Below are positions 46,528 to 57,200 of a stretch of 64,000 nucleotides of DNA, piece after piece; within the stretch, counting starts at the first letter, position 1; each line of letters starts with the position of its first letter. The position numbers and the translations under genes are program-made. The notes below the pieces were generated by a model. The model saw only the letters and a program-made list of their open reading frames with translations. It made no database searches and was not told where the DNA came from. This DNA comes from Homarus americanus (taxonomy: Eukaryota; Arthropoda; Malacostraca; Decapoda; Nephropidae): assembly GCF_018991925.1 (NCBI RefSeq), contig NW_024753828.1:1473620-1537619 (forward strand). Direction: 5' to 3'.

Positions 46528-47172
46528 CAATATTACCCACATGACTCTGGCCTATATATACCGTTAGTGAATATGAGGTATTTCTTTGTGTATGAACCTC
46601 TGTCCTGCGTGGCAGTGAGAAGTGACACCACCCTCAGTGTCACGACTTGACTGAATTACTCAGAATAGGCAAACTGTACTCCAAGCTTTGTCAATAAATT
46701 TGTTAAACTAAAGAAAAAAAAACACGTTTTTGGATTTTCTCGATTTTCAAGAGATTTTTTTTTCAATCCGTAAAGAAGTAGAGTTAAAACACACAAGCTT
46801 TCTGGCTTATCTGATACTACCTAAAATATCCCTGCAAAATATCAATACAAAATATCCCTACAAAATATCCCTACAAAATGGCCTCCAAATTACACTAAGA
46901 CTGTAAGGTAAGTGGTGGATATTATTCTTTTATCCACATATACCTGGAGAAAAATGGTATCGCGGGAATATGTCTCTCCTCCAGGGTTATAAATCGGGCT
47001 CTCGCGCACCACCAATCTTGTTTGACTTGGCGGAACATCACCGTAAAACTGCCTTACGCGCCTCAACGACCAGAGACTGACCTCCTTCTGTCTGTGTGTG
47101 TGTGCCAGGAGGTGTTTGAGGGGATTGTAAGGCTCAGGAGAAAAATCATCCAACACACACACACACACACAC
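46528..47172. other. Spacer without recognised gene
   Basis: Contains a small tandem repeat AAAATATCCCTAC (46825-46880), a (TG)n (47092-47103) and an (AC)n (47154-47172) run. No protein family is seen. Confidence 0.5.
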
Positions 47173-47175
47173 ATC

Positions 47176-47298
47176 CTTGACCACCGAAGGGACCTTTATG
47201 CTAGGAATGGGGTGCATCTGTCTAAGGATGGGGTGGCAACCCTGGCTGACTCTCTCGAGAGGGCAGTTCAAAAGATGCCGAAGTCTTTAAACTGCTAG
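47176..47298 (+). pseudogene. CR1-like ORF1 C-terminus (SGNH-esterase-like)
   Basis: Forty codons, LDHRRDLYARNGVHLSKDGV, then ATLADSLERAVQ and a stop. The NGVHLS box followed by G...LA..L resembles the last block of SGNH hydrolases, with the catalytic His, as found in ORF1 of several CR1 lineages. Only the tail is left. Confidence 0.55.
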
Positions 47299-47306
47299 GA
47301 GAACAT

Positions 47307-47935
47307 ATGAGCACGGGAGTGGAGGAGACTGCAGTGGGAGCGGGTAAACAAAGTGAAAGGTGTCAGGGAAATAGTGCTAGGAATTATGACAAAGCTAAAT
47401 TAGGCAGGGAGTTAAAACCTAAACACGACAAAGAGAGGACTCAAAACACGACTAACTTAAATGTCTACTTCGCAAACAGTAGAAGTATGAGAAACAAAAT
47501 GATCAGGGCGTTGGTATGTACCGAAAAAGTCCATATAATAGCATTCACCGAAACATGGATAAGCCTAGACTCGCGTGAGTTACCTGTCGAATACTAAATT
47601 ACAGGTTATAAATTATTCCATACCGATAGGCAGATTAGGAAAGGAGGCGGAGTAACAATCTATTGTATGTCAGGGATAATCTGAAGTGTGAAATAAATAA
47701 GGAAATAAAAACTGAGCAGAATACAAAAAAAAAATGGATAGAATTAATCGATGGTAGGGAAAAATTATTCACAAGAGTAATATATAGACCTCCTAATCTT
47801 GATAGCAACGTCTGTATAGTAGACGACTTTAACTTTAGCCAAATAGATTGGATTGACCTTACTGGTAACGCAGAATCAGAGGATTTTCTTGAAACAATCC
47901 AGGACTGTTTTGTAAGCCAACATATAACCGAACCC
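47307..47935 (+). pseudogene. CR1-like ORF2 endonuclease (AP type), broken
   Basis: Frame 47307-47597 has LNVYFANSRSMRNKMIRALV and HIIAFTETWISLDSREL, the first two blocks (N and E) of the exonuclease/endonuclease/phosphatase fold. A stop at 47595 and a frameshift near 47665 follow. Frame 47663-48016 continues with MYVRDNLKCEI, FTRVIYRPPN and QHITEPT, where the family normally proceeds to the DHI/SDH boxes. The frame instead runs into family K sequence. Confidence 0.8.
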
Positions 47936-48122
47936 ACCCCAAAGCCGACAACAGTTACAGATATTAACTACGAGGCAACAGTCACTGAATGCTGCATGGA
48001 TCTGCAGCTCAACTAACTCAACAAAGCTAGGGTAGTTACTTTTGTATTAGGATATTTAATTTTAAGGTAATAAAATAGTGGCAAAGGTGTGGCATATTGG
48101 GGGAGGCTGGAGGTTACGTTTA
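47935..48122 (+). mobile_element. Family K LINE 3'-end fragment (a)
   Basis: TTACAGATATTAACTACGAG encodes TDINYEATVTEC...DLQLN-stop, matching the last codons of K copy 1 (DIDYEATVTEC...LRLN-stop, 54010-54078), followed by its 3' UTR (GTGGCATATTGGGGGAGGCTGGAGG) and an A-run. 5' truncated and fused to the CR1-like endonuclease. Confidence 0.82.
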
Positions 48123-48130
48123 AAAAAAAT

Positions 48131-48213
48131 ATTATTAGGATAGTTAATTTTAAGGTTATAAAATAGTGTCGAAGGTGTGGCTATTGGGGGAGGCTGGAGG
48201 CCATGTAGTCGTA
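48131..48213 (+). mobile_element. Family K LINE 3'-end fragment (b)
   Basis: ATTAGGATAGTTAATTTTAA ... GTGTGGCTATTGGGGGAGGC, only the 3' UTR, ending next to GTAGTCGTAGTAGT. A second short copy right after fragment (a). Confidence 0.8.
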
Positions 48214-48261
48214 GTAGTCTAGGGTGATTAAAAAGTTTTGTTAACCAGAAGATAGATTACA

Positions 48262-48267
48262 TTTATT
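48262..48267 (-). terminator. Candidate poly(A) signal of the retropepsin-like ORF
   Basis: AATAAA on the minus strand, about 165 bases past the stop of the ORF at 48432. Motif only; usage unproven. Confidence 0.4.
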
Positions 48268-48431
48268 ACACATAAATTATATAACATATGCAAACTTTAC
48301 AGAACAAGAACATTCCATGTGTGTGCTTCAAATTAATGATTATCATTGAAGACACAACACTACTGGCCTTGAGGGACACACCGAGGCCTTGAGGGACACA
48401 CCAGGGCATACTGGGCCACGACTCAACGGTC

Positions 48432-49442
48432 TCACAGTTTCATCGTCCGTAAGTGTGAGCGGACTTTTCTGTCAGATGTTTGCAGATAGAGATCTTTTTT
48501 CTCATAGTCGAGAGCACAGCGGTAGTTCCTGAGAAAACCATAACCTATTATAAAGTCAAAGGTGCTCATGTCCCTCACCTTTATGTTCTCAGCCCTCAAG
48601 AAGGTTAACCCTTTCATATGGATCTCGACGTTGCTGGGGTTCACGCCCCACGATTCAAGATTTTTAGCGACGTGGGTGGCGACAATAAAGTCAGGCTCAC
48701 CTGACTCTATCTTTATTTTCATTCGGGGACCCTCGCATGACGGGGTGAAATATGCGTTGGCATAGAGATACTGTGACGCAGGAATAACTTGTCTCTTCCA
48801 GTATCCTGGCTCATTGTCCCTGATGTACAGTTCAGATTCTGGCTGCCATCTCTGGATGGTGCGAGTCTTTTGCAGGAGTGAACTGCCGATCTTGTTTTCA
48901 TAACCCTTAGACGTTGAAGGGAGCACACGCGCTCTGCAGGTTATTTTGATGTCGTGGTTGAACTATATCTCAACATTATTAGTGCAACCAACCCGCATCT
49001 TCTGGTACTTTAGACCAGATTCATACACGGGCTTTCGTCTCCATCGACACTGTCGACCAAGGACTCCGACGCTGAGGGCAGACTCGTGAGTAAGGTCCAC
49101 CTTGCCCACCCCGGAGTCCACCAGGAACTGACAAGGCTCCTCGTTGATAGTGGTTGAAACGTGCTGTGAGTCCGTCAAGCAGACAGGGATAGTGTCTATA
49201 TCGCAAACGGGGAAGTCACAGGTTTGAGGCGCAGGATCAATATATAACCTAAAGGTGTTATCGGGGAGGTCCTCTAGTTCCCAGCACCACCTACGGACAC
49301 ATGGGCCACAACTCATTAAGTCCTTAAGGAACCAAAAGGGTCCTTTGTTCGCCAACCTTGCACTCCTACGAACACCAGCTGGCGGCACCACACGGGAGCG
49401 AAGGTGAATTGCTCCGCGCTCTGTCTTGCGGGGGAACTTCAT
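48432..49442 (-). pseudogene. Retropepsin-like protease ORF with one in-frame stop
   Basis: Frames 49442-48963 and 48926-48432 are in the same register and are separated by a single TAG at 48963-48965, so the ORF is 336 codons with one stop. N-terminal part: basic RSRVVPPAGVRRSARLANK. Then HVSTTINEEPCQFLVDSGVG, a retropepsin-like active-site loop (D-S-G), followed by VDLTHESALSVGV. C-terminal part: STFDFIIGYGFLRNYRCALD, then YEKKDLYL, the conserved IIG..FL box that closes the retropepsin fold. No RT, RNase H or integrase lies next to it, and it has a TATA box upstream and an AATAAA downstream. It could be a domesticated protease gene, a retrocopy, or a scrap of an unknown retroelement; the stop may be a real lesion, an error or readthrough. 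Confidence 0.6.
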
Positions 49443-49507
49443 AATGTGTTTTATGCTTCTCGTAAACTATACTGTTAGGTCTAGTTTAACGAGATTAACA
49501 CTTGAAT

Positions 49508-49515
49508 ATTTATAG
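49508..49515 (-). promoter_or_regulatory. Candidate TATA box of the retropepsin-like ORF
   Basis: TATAAATA on the minus strand, 65 bases upstream of the ATG at 49442. The spacing would leave a short leader of about 35-40 nt. Motif only. Confidence 0.4.
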
Positions 49516-49522
49516 TAAGAGG

Positions 49523-50130
49523 TATGTGTGTGTGTGTGTGTGTGTGCACAGTAGTAGTAGTAGTATCGTGGTAGTAGTGAATATGTGCGTGGTAGTAGTT
49601 GTAGTAGTACTAGTCTCGTGGTAGTAGTGAATATGTGTGTGATAGTAGTAGAAGTAGTAATAGTGGCAGTAGTAGTAGTCTCGTGATAGTAGTTAAAATG
49701 TCTCGTGGTTGTAGTGAAGATGTATGTGGTAGTAGTTGTAGTATTAGTAGTAGTAGTAGTGAAGATGTGTGTGGTAGTAGTAGTGAAGATATGTGTGGTA
49801 GTAGTAGGAGTAGTAGTAGTAGTAGTCTCGTGATAGTAGTTAATATGTGTGTGATGGTAGTAGTATTAGTCTCGTGGTTGTAGTGAAGATGTGTGTGCGA
49901 GTAATAGTAGTAGTGGTAGTAGTAGACTTGTAGTAGTATAGTTGTGTGTAATAGTAGTCTCGTGGTGGTAGTGAAGATGTGTGTGCGAGTAATAGTAGTA
50001 GTGGTAGTAGTAGACTCGTAGTAGTAAAGTTGTGTGTAATAGTAGTCTCGTGGTGGTAGTGAAGATGTGTGTGGTAGTAGTTGTAGTAGCAGTAGTAGTA
50101 GTAGTAGTAGTACTAGTAGTGAAGATGTGT

Positions 50131-50172
<42 letters not shown>

Positions 50173-50391
50173 AAGATGTGTGTGGTAGTTGTAGTAGTAG
50201 TAGTAGTAGTAGTAGTAGTACTAGTAGTGAAGATGTGTGTAGTAGTAGTAGTAGTAGTAGTATTACTAGTAGTGAAGATGTGTGTGGTAGTAGTTGTAGT
50301 AGTAGTAGTAGTAGTAGTACTAGTAGTGAAGATGTGTGTGGTAGTTGTAGTAGTAGTAGTAGTAGTAGTAGTACTAGTAGTGAAGATGTGT

Positions 50392-50424
<33 letters not shown>
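49523..50424. repeat. (TG)n and (GTA)n-based minisatellite
   Basis: A (TG)n run (49525-49546) opens a 0.9-kb tract of GTA triplets punctuated by GTGAAGATGTGTGTGGTAGT. The distance between successive GAAGATGTGTGTG phrases varies (about 40-70 bp) because the triplet runs differ in length. CTCGTGGT(A/G)GTAGT phrases mark an older sub-array at the left. All ORFs here are low-complexity Ser/Val/Leu runs. Confidence 0.92.
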
Positions 50425-50425
<1 letters not shown>

Positions 50426-51097
50426 GAGGCCCGGGCGGCGTGGGTGTGTTGGGTGCCTTCCCAGATTTAAAGTGTTATTGGTGGGGATATACTCAGTTTG
50501 TGGGAGCGAGAATTTCACAGTGTGTCGATGAACGTTGGATGTCACCTTGAGCATCATCGCCGACGGCTCGTCTCATTCCTTACGACATTAAACGCAAATA
50601 TTGCTCGTGTTCACCGGCGATCTTCAAGTAAGCCGGTGAGTGTTTGAATGGTGGGTGGCTGGAGTTGCCAAGTGTCAGTGCCAGTGTGTCGATAGGCCTA
50701 CCCTAGCAAGGGTGGCATCGCGACTCTCGCCCCTATGGGGCCAAGTGCCTCAAGTAACGGCCATTCCATGTAGTGTCGGCTGACCCAGTGAGTATATATA
50801 ACTAATGTTACATCAGCGAGACCATAGAAACGGTGGCTATCTCTACCAAAGTGACATAATCAAGTGTTAGGTGTGACAATTTTTGCTCCCAGTGGATTAT
50901 TCTCATGTGTGGATTATCGCCCACATGGGGGGTGCCCGACACAACCACACGCGAGCGTATGCCCTTACTACTCGGACATCGAAGGCCAGGCTGTCACCCC
51001 TGTGCCTCATACGCATAAGATCTAGTTCCTTCGTCCATATTGGCCCAATAGCAGAGGTCGGAGGCGGAAATATCTGTCGCCCGAGTTGCTGGTCACT

Positions 51098-52164
51098 ATG
51101 CCTGGCAACAGTCTTTGCTGCGTCTGTGCTAGCCCGAACCAAAACTGCACAAATTGGTTTTGTGCGAGAAACAATCGATCATGTGTGGATTGCAGGAAGC
51201 TAGACCAGTGTCGGAACCCACGTGGCAGGGAGCCGACACAGGCGGCCACAGTGGATATCGCCGGGACCCAACCACCCGATGATATCCCAAATGATAGCAG
51301 TGAGTCTACTCAACCCGAAAATGTAGTACTAATAAATGCTGCTCCCTCAGTAGCAGGTGTCCAGGAGGAGAATGAGAGACTGCCGCCTCAGTGGAAAGGC
51401 ATGTCGATGAAAATGCAGGCGTATGGGTCAAAGAAACCTATTCAGAAATTGTCAAGTGGTCGCCCGCTAACTTATTTGAACCACCCAAGTGTGCGGCCAC
51501 CAAAGAAATGATTCGGGAGATGACTTTCTTCATGACTGATTACACTCAGGACCGCTTCCTCGCCCCCCTAGCTCTTCAAATACTGGCAATAATACCACAT
51601 CTATTTTGTCAGAGGACATACACAAAGGCTAAGCACAAAGAAAATGTGGCAGCAATGAAGAGAAGGTCGACAATGTGGCGGACTGGGGCCCTAGATGATC
51701 TCCTATGTGAAGCAAGAACACTGCAGGAGAGACTAAAATCTACGGGTGACGGAAAGCAAAACACCGATGACGTGGCAAGAAAATTTGGAAACAAAATGCG
51801 TGTGGAAAAAGTGTCTCTCGCGGTAAGATCTCTAACACATGAATCCTCCGGTGGAGTGATGCCAATAAACAGTGCGACATTAAAACTATTGAAAAAGAAA
51901 CATCCCCCTGCAAGTGAAGATGAAGGCATCAGGTTCCAGGGTGACTATATCCCACCAAATGTTGTCCTGTTCGAGAAAATAACAGGAGAGATGGTGTGGA
52001 AAAAGGCACTGAAGACTCGAGGAGGTGCCGGCCCTTCAGGTCTGGATGCGAACGGTTGGAGAGTCATCCTCAGCACTGACAAGTTTGGCCCTGTAGCAAG
52101 CGAACTCTACATTTGCCACCCCTTGCAAAAGCTTGCATCTCTTGCCATCATCTCCAGGCTCTGA
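51098..52164 (+). pseudogene. Family K ORF, N-terminal part
   Basis: The start ATG 51098 (MPGNSLCCVC) is conserved in copy 2 (54958). Residues 7-40 form a cysteine cluster (CCVCASPNQNC...C..C..C). A one-base deletion near 51408, where copy 2 keeps an extra G, shifts the frame; frame 51391-52164 continues KETYSEIVKWSPANLFEPP, a long helical linker and then KALKTRGGAGPSGLDANGWR, the entry block of the RT domain. The frame ends at 52164 by a further shift. Confidence 0.75.
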
Positions 52165-53135
52165 TATTGCCTTATTCTCTGGAAAGAAATCCAGGATGCA
52201 GACCTATGGGGGTGGGGAAGTACTGGGGCGGATTATCGGAGAAAGTGCATAATGGGTGGTAAAGAATGATGTATCAGAGACAGCAGCAGGAACCTACAAG
52301 TGTGTCCTGGCCACCAGGCTGGTGGGAGGCGGCCATTCACGCCATAAGTTGATATTTGAGCAGCGTGATTGTAGAGCCCGTTCTTCTGGTGGATGTAAAC
52401 GCATTCAACATGCCCAACACAAAGCCACTGTATCAAGATCAAGTGTCTGGCTTGCGTGTATGTGAAAATTCGTATAGGAATCCTTCAGGCCTCAACACGC
52501 AAGTAAACAACAAAGACTCTCTGGTGATACCATCCACAGTCGACCAAGGGGAACAACACAGAGACCCCGTTGCAATGGCAATGTATGCAATAGGCCTATC
52601 AGTGCTCAACAAAGAAATAAGTATATAAGTAACTGAGGGTCAAACAAGTGGCATATGCTGATGACCTCACAGGAGCAGGAAAAGTGGAGACATCAAAAGT
52701 GGTGGGACCTGAAGTAACATCATGAGGTCACATATAAATTACCACCTAACACTTGTAAATCCCTTCCTCATCGTGGTAGATCATTATGATCGGGCTGTGG
52801 AGGTTTTCAGCGAAGTGAGGTCAGAAATAACTAGGACCAAAGACTTGTCTAGGCGCAGTATTTGGCACTACGGACTTCAAGACCCAGTACGTAGGGAAAG
52901 AAGTAGATAGGTAGGTGTGAAATCCATGCTCTCTCGGTGCTACAGGCACATGCATGCACAGCATTACATGGAGTCAAGCATCGTTGGAGACTACACAGTC
53001 GTACCATCACAGATCGACCCCTCCTCCCCTTTGGAAAAGCAATCAATTAATAGATTCATTCCCAAACTGGTAGAAACACCGACAACTAATGAAAGAAACA
53101 CTTCTTACTTCCACCAAGACTGGAGGATGGAATAA
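52165..53135 (+). pseudogene. Family K reverse transcriptase core
   Basis: Broken by several shifts, but motifs are in order: VVKNDVSETAAGTYKCVLAT; motif A LLVDVNAFNM (52380-52410); motif B-like DQGEQHRDPVAMAMYAIGL (52540-52600), with HRDP where QGDP is expected; motif C VKQVAYADDLTGAG (52637-52680), the catalytic box; then GLQDP/TDFKTQYVGKEVDR near 52870-52910 and SPLEKQSINRFIPKLVETPT, NERN near 53020-53100. The order and the YADD box identify a non-LTR reverse transcriptase. Confidence 0.8.
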
Positions 53136-53346
53136 CAATCCAGGAAATGACTCTGAACATCAAAATTCATAAGCTCACGACCTCACCCATTTTATAATAG
53201 TCATTACAACAGATCAACGCTTTTCTTAAATGACATGTGCAGCAACTTCTTGCTGCTGGTTCGAAAATTGACAAAAAAAGAAATAGCTGGCGCAGAGTGG
53301 GCACCTCGAACTGGCTAACTACGTTACCAAATGGTGGCTCAACATT

Positions 53347-54078
53347 TTGCTGTTAATTTACAGTCCACCACCACATGCTCTAAGGTACGGTTGGCCAGTA
53401 GATGGTTTGCCCTCCCAATGCGTGTGTGGCTCTTCCTATGATGGCGATCACGCCATGGTCTGCAAGAAGGGGGGCTTCATATACATGAGGCATGACGAGG
53501 TAAGGGATCTCACAGCAAATATGTTGAAGGAAATCTGCCGGGACGTCATGGTAGAACCGACCCTCCTTCCACTGGATGGCGAGATCTTCCAACACAGGAC
53601 TTCAAACACATCTAACGAAGCCCGTGTGGACGTCAGTGCTCGAGGATTCTGGACGTGGGGACAGCGAGCTTTCTTCGACATCAGGATTTTTGATCCCATG
53701 GCCGCTTGTCACCGTAACCTAGCTCTCGATGCTGCACATAGGAGGAACGAGAACGACAAGAGAAGGGCATATGGGGAGAGAATTCAAAATGTTGATCAAG
53801 GCAGCTTCACTCCTCTAGTGTTCACAACCTCTGGTGGGATGGGCCCAAGTGCAAGATGTTTCTACGCCAGACTCGCGGAGTTGATCTCCGAACAGAAGCA
53901 GCAGCCCAGAAGTTATGTCACAGCCTGGATGAGATGTCGACTGTCTTTCTCTCTCCTTCGGTCGGCTTTGCTCTGCCTCAGGGGAACGAGAGCTTCTGCC
54001 CCTACTCCGACAACTGCTGCAGATATTGACTATGAGGCTACAGTCACTGAATGCCGCATAGATCTGCGGCTTAACTAA
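53347..54078 (+). pseudogene. Family K C-terminal domain (restriction-like endonuclease candidate)
   Basis: A 243-codon frame. CVCGSSYDGDHAMVCKKGG is a CX2C...HX4C metal site. After it come MRHDEVRDLTANML, VEPTLL, EARVDVSARGF and AFFDIRIFDP. This CCHC, RHD, (K/R)xD, then D..(I/V) order is that of the PD-(D/E)XK endonuclease at the C-terminus of R2/R4/Dong/NeSL-type LINEs, where (K/R)PD is usual. It ends TVTECRIDLRLN-stop. Probable role: nicking the target to prime reverse transcription. The frame is open but the upstream RT is broken, so this copy is dead. Confidence 0.65.
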
Positions 54079-54201
54079 TTTAACACAGATAGGATAGCTT
54101 CTTATGTATTAGGATATTTAATATTAACGTAAATAAATGGTGGCGAAGGTGTGGCTATTGGGGGAGGCTGGAGGCCACGTTAAAAAAAAAAAAAAAAAAA
54201 A

Positions 54202-54249
54202 AAGTTGTAACAGTAGTATTAGTAGTAGTAGTTGTTGTAACAGTAGTAT

Positions 54250-54280
<31 letters not shown>

Positions 54281-54285
54281 TGTAG
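54202..54285. repeat. (GTA)n microsatellite between the two K copies
   Basis: AACAGTAGTATTAGTAGTAG units lead directly from the A-run of copy 1 into the 5' end of copy 2. Confidence 0.92.
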
Positions 54286-57200
54286 TCCAGGCGGCGGCGT
54301 GGGTGTGTTGGGGTGCCTTCCCTGATTTAAAGTGTTATTGGTGGGGATATACTCAGTTTGTGGGAGCGAGAATTTCACAGTGTGTCGATGAACATTGGAT
54401 GTCACCTTGAGCATCATCGCCGACGGCTCTTCTCATTCCTTACGACATTAAACGCAAATATTGCCCGTGTTCACCGGCGATCTTCAAGTAAGCCTGTGAG
54501 TGTTTGAATGGTGGGTGGCTGGAGTTGCCAAGTGTCAGTGCCAGTGTGTCGATAGGCCTACCCTAGCAAGGGTGGCATGGCGACTCTCGCCCCTATGGGG
54601 CCGAGTGCCTCGCGCTTTCAGTCGCCTCAAGTAACGGCCACTCCATGTAGTGTCGGCTGACCAAGTGAGTATATATAACTAATGTTACATCAGCGAGACC
54701 ATAGAAATGGTGGCTATCTCTACCAAAGTGACATAATCAAGTGTTAGGTGTGACAATTCTTGCTCCCAGTGGATTATTCTCATGTGTGGATTATCGCCAA
54801 CATGGGGGGTGCCCGACACAACCACACGCGCGCGCATGCCCTTACAGCCAGGCCGTCACTATGCCTCATACATAAGATCTGGTTCTTCTATTCCATTATC
54901 ATTTATGTGAAAGTCAGGAAGCGGAAATATCTGTCGCCAAAGATTGCTGAATCATATGCCTGGCAACGATCTGCGTCTGTGCTAGCGAACCAAAACTACA
55001 AACATGTTTGTCGAAAACAATCGATCATGTGTGGATTGCAGGAAGCTAGACGTGCGTGGAACCCACGTGGCAGGGAGCCAAAACTGGCGGCCATTGATAT
55101 CGCCGGACCCAACCACCCGATGATATCGAAATGATAGCTGATGAGTTCTCCAGCGAAATGTAGTACTAATAACTGCTGCTCCCTCAGTAGCAGGTGTCCA
55201 GGTGGAGAATGAGAGACTGCCGCCTCAGTGGAAAGGCATGTCGATGGAAAATGCAAATATGGGTCAAACCTACTCAAGAAATTGCTCCAAGTGGTCGTCG
55301 GCTAACCTTTGAACCACCCAGTGTCGGCCTGAAAATGATTAAAGGAGATGACTTTCTTCGCAAATGATTACCTCCAGATACTTCCTCACCCTAATACCCC
55401 AAATGCAACGTAATACATCCTGACTTTGGCCAGAGGACACACAAGGCTAAGCACAAAGAAAATGTGGCAGCCCAATAGAGAAGATCGACAATGTAGCAGA
55501 CTGGAACTAGATGATCTCTGTAAACCAAGAACACGGAGATTAAAATCTACGGGTGACCGGAAAGCAAAACACGATGGCGTGAAAAGAAAATTTGGAACAA
55601 AATGCGTGTGGGAAAGTGTCTCTGCGGTAAGATCTCTCTCCAAGATCTTCCGTGAGATGATCTACCAAAAACAAACTGACTTGCAACCTACAGAAGAAAC
55701 ATCCCTGCAGAAGTGGGAAGTTGCGACATCAGCAAACCATGGTGACTATATCCCCACCAAAAATGCTTCCGTCCCTTATTTCGAAAATAACAGGAGATGG
55801 GTGTGAAAAAGCATGAGCTTCGTGGAAGACGGCCCTTCAGGTCTGGATTCTGCAAACGGTTGGAGAGTCATCCTCCAGCACAAACAAGTTTGGCCCTGTA
55901 ACAGCGATCCTCTGCTGCCATTGCCGCCCTTACAAGAAAACATCCTGCCTTACCATCATCTCCAGGCCCTGACGGCCTGCCGCTATTCTCTGGAAGCAGG
56001 ATGTAGACCTGGGGGTGGGGAAGTGCTGAGGCGGATTATCGGAAAGTGCATAATGGAAGTGGTAAGGACGATGTCAGGGGCAGCAGCAGAACCTACAAGT
56101 GTGTGATGGCCACCAGGCTGGTAGGAGGCAGGCCATTCGCCATGGGGTGATATTCAGGCAGCGTGATTGTGAGCCGTTCTCTGTTAGATACTTCAAGCGC
56201 ATTCAACATACTTAACCGCAAGGCGGCACTGCTGTTTATCAAGATCAAGTGTCCTAGCTTTGATGTATGTTGAAAATTCGTATAAAATCCATCAGACCTC
56301 TACATAGTAAAACAACAAGGCTCTGAGGTGATACCATCCTGCAGTCGACTGAGAGAACAACACAGGGGACTTCCCGTTGCAATGGCAATGTATGTAATAG
56401 GCCTATCAGTGCTCAACGGTAATTTGAAACAACTGAGGGTCAAACAGAGTAATAATATTTGATGACCTCACAGGGAGCAGGAAAAGTGGAGGACATCAAA
56501 AGTGGTGCATTAACTCTTATGTCTACTGGTAACTAATAACGGTCTATGGTGAACGAGTGTTTATAGATAGATAAGTCTTGAAGGAGGCGTTAACCACACC
56601 TGTCACAACTGTTAACGTCTTCCCTACCCCCTCCTAAACCTCTCCCCTTTCTCCTCTCCCTTAACTCCCTCCTTACTCCTCCCTCCCCTTAACCCTTCTT
56701 CCCCTTAACCTCCTCTCTCCCTTTAACTCCTCTCCCTTAACTCCTCCCTCCCCTTAACTACCTCCTTCCCTCAACCTCTCCCTCCCCTAACACCCTCCCC
56801 TTCCTTAACCCCTCCACCCCTCCTTTCCCTTTAACCGTGTATGTCAATGGAGGAGAAAGATCTATAGTTAACGCTGGTTTAGGTTGGGTTAGGTTAACTG
56901 AGAGAGTAGTTTAACAGGTGTAAGGGGGTGTGTGTGGTAGTTTGGGTGGTAGTAGTGGTAGTTTGGGGGGTGTGTAGTAATAGTTTGGGGGTAGTGAGGT
57001 AGTAGTAGTAGTGGGTCGTGATTGTGAAGTATAGTATCGGTGGGTCGTGGAAGAGTATGTAGTAGTAGTAGTAGTAGTCAGGTTGTGTGATTATGAAGTG
57101 TCAGAGGTCGTAGAATAATAACTGCAACTGCTGCTGGTTCCAGAAAAATTTGACAAAAAAGTAGCTATAGCGGGAGGTGGGCTCGAACTGCTAACTACGT

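Larger units (their letters stand above)
47173..47935 (+). mobile_element. CR1-like LINE fragment: end of ORF1 and endonuclease of ORF2
   Basis: The end of ORF1 and the start of ORF2 are 8 bases apart (stop 47296-47298, ATG 47307). The left border is an (AC)n run. The right border is an abrupt switch at about 47935 to the 3' end of a different LINE (family K). The two-ORF layout with an esterase-like ORF1 and AP endonuclease fits the CR1/L2 group. Confidence 0.72.
50425..54201 (+). mobile_element. Family K LINE copy 1, near full length
   Basis: The 5' end (GGCGGCGTGGGTGTG...) follows directly on (GTA)n and the 3' end is an A-run (54182-54201) followed by GTAACAGTAGTATTAGTAG. Order: 5' UTR 50425-51097, zinc-rich N-terminus, linker, RT (about 51990-53130), C-terminal domain (53347-54078), 3' UTR. 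Copy 2 (54286-58031) shares both ends. The RT lineage is not one I can name with certainty. The C-terminal domain suggests a restriction-like-endonuclease LINE (R2/R4/Dong group) as opposed to an AP-endonuclease one. Confidence 0.8.

Noticed and set aside
49610..50557. A 315-codon minus-strand frame and 172- and 154-codon plus-strand frames
   Set aside because: They are low-complexity Leu, Val and Ser runs produced by the GTA minisatellite; no domain is visible.
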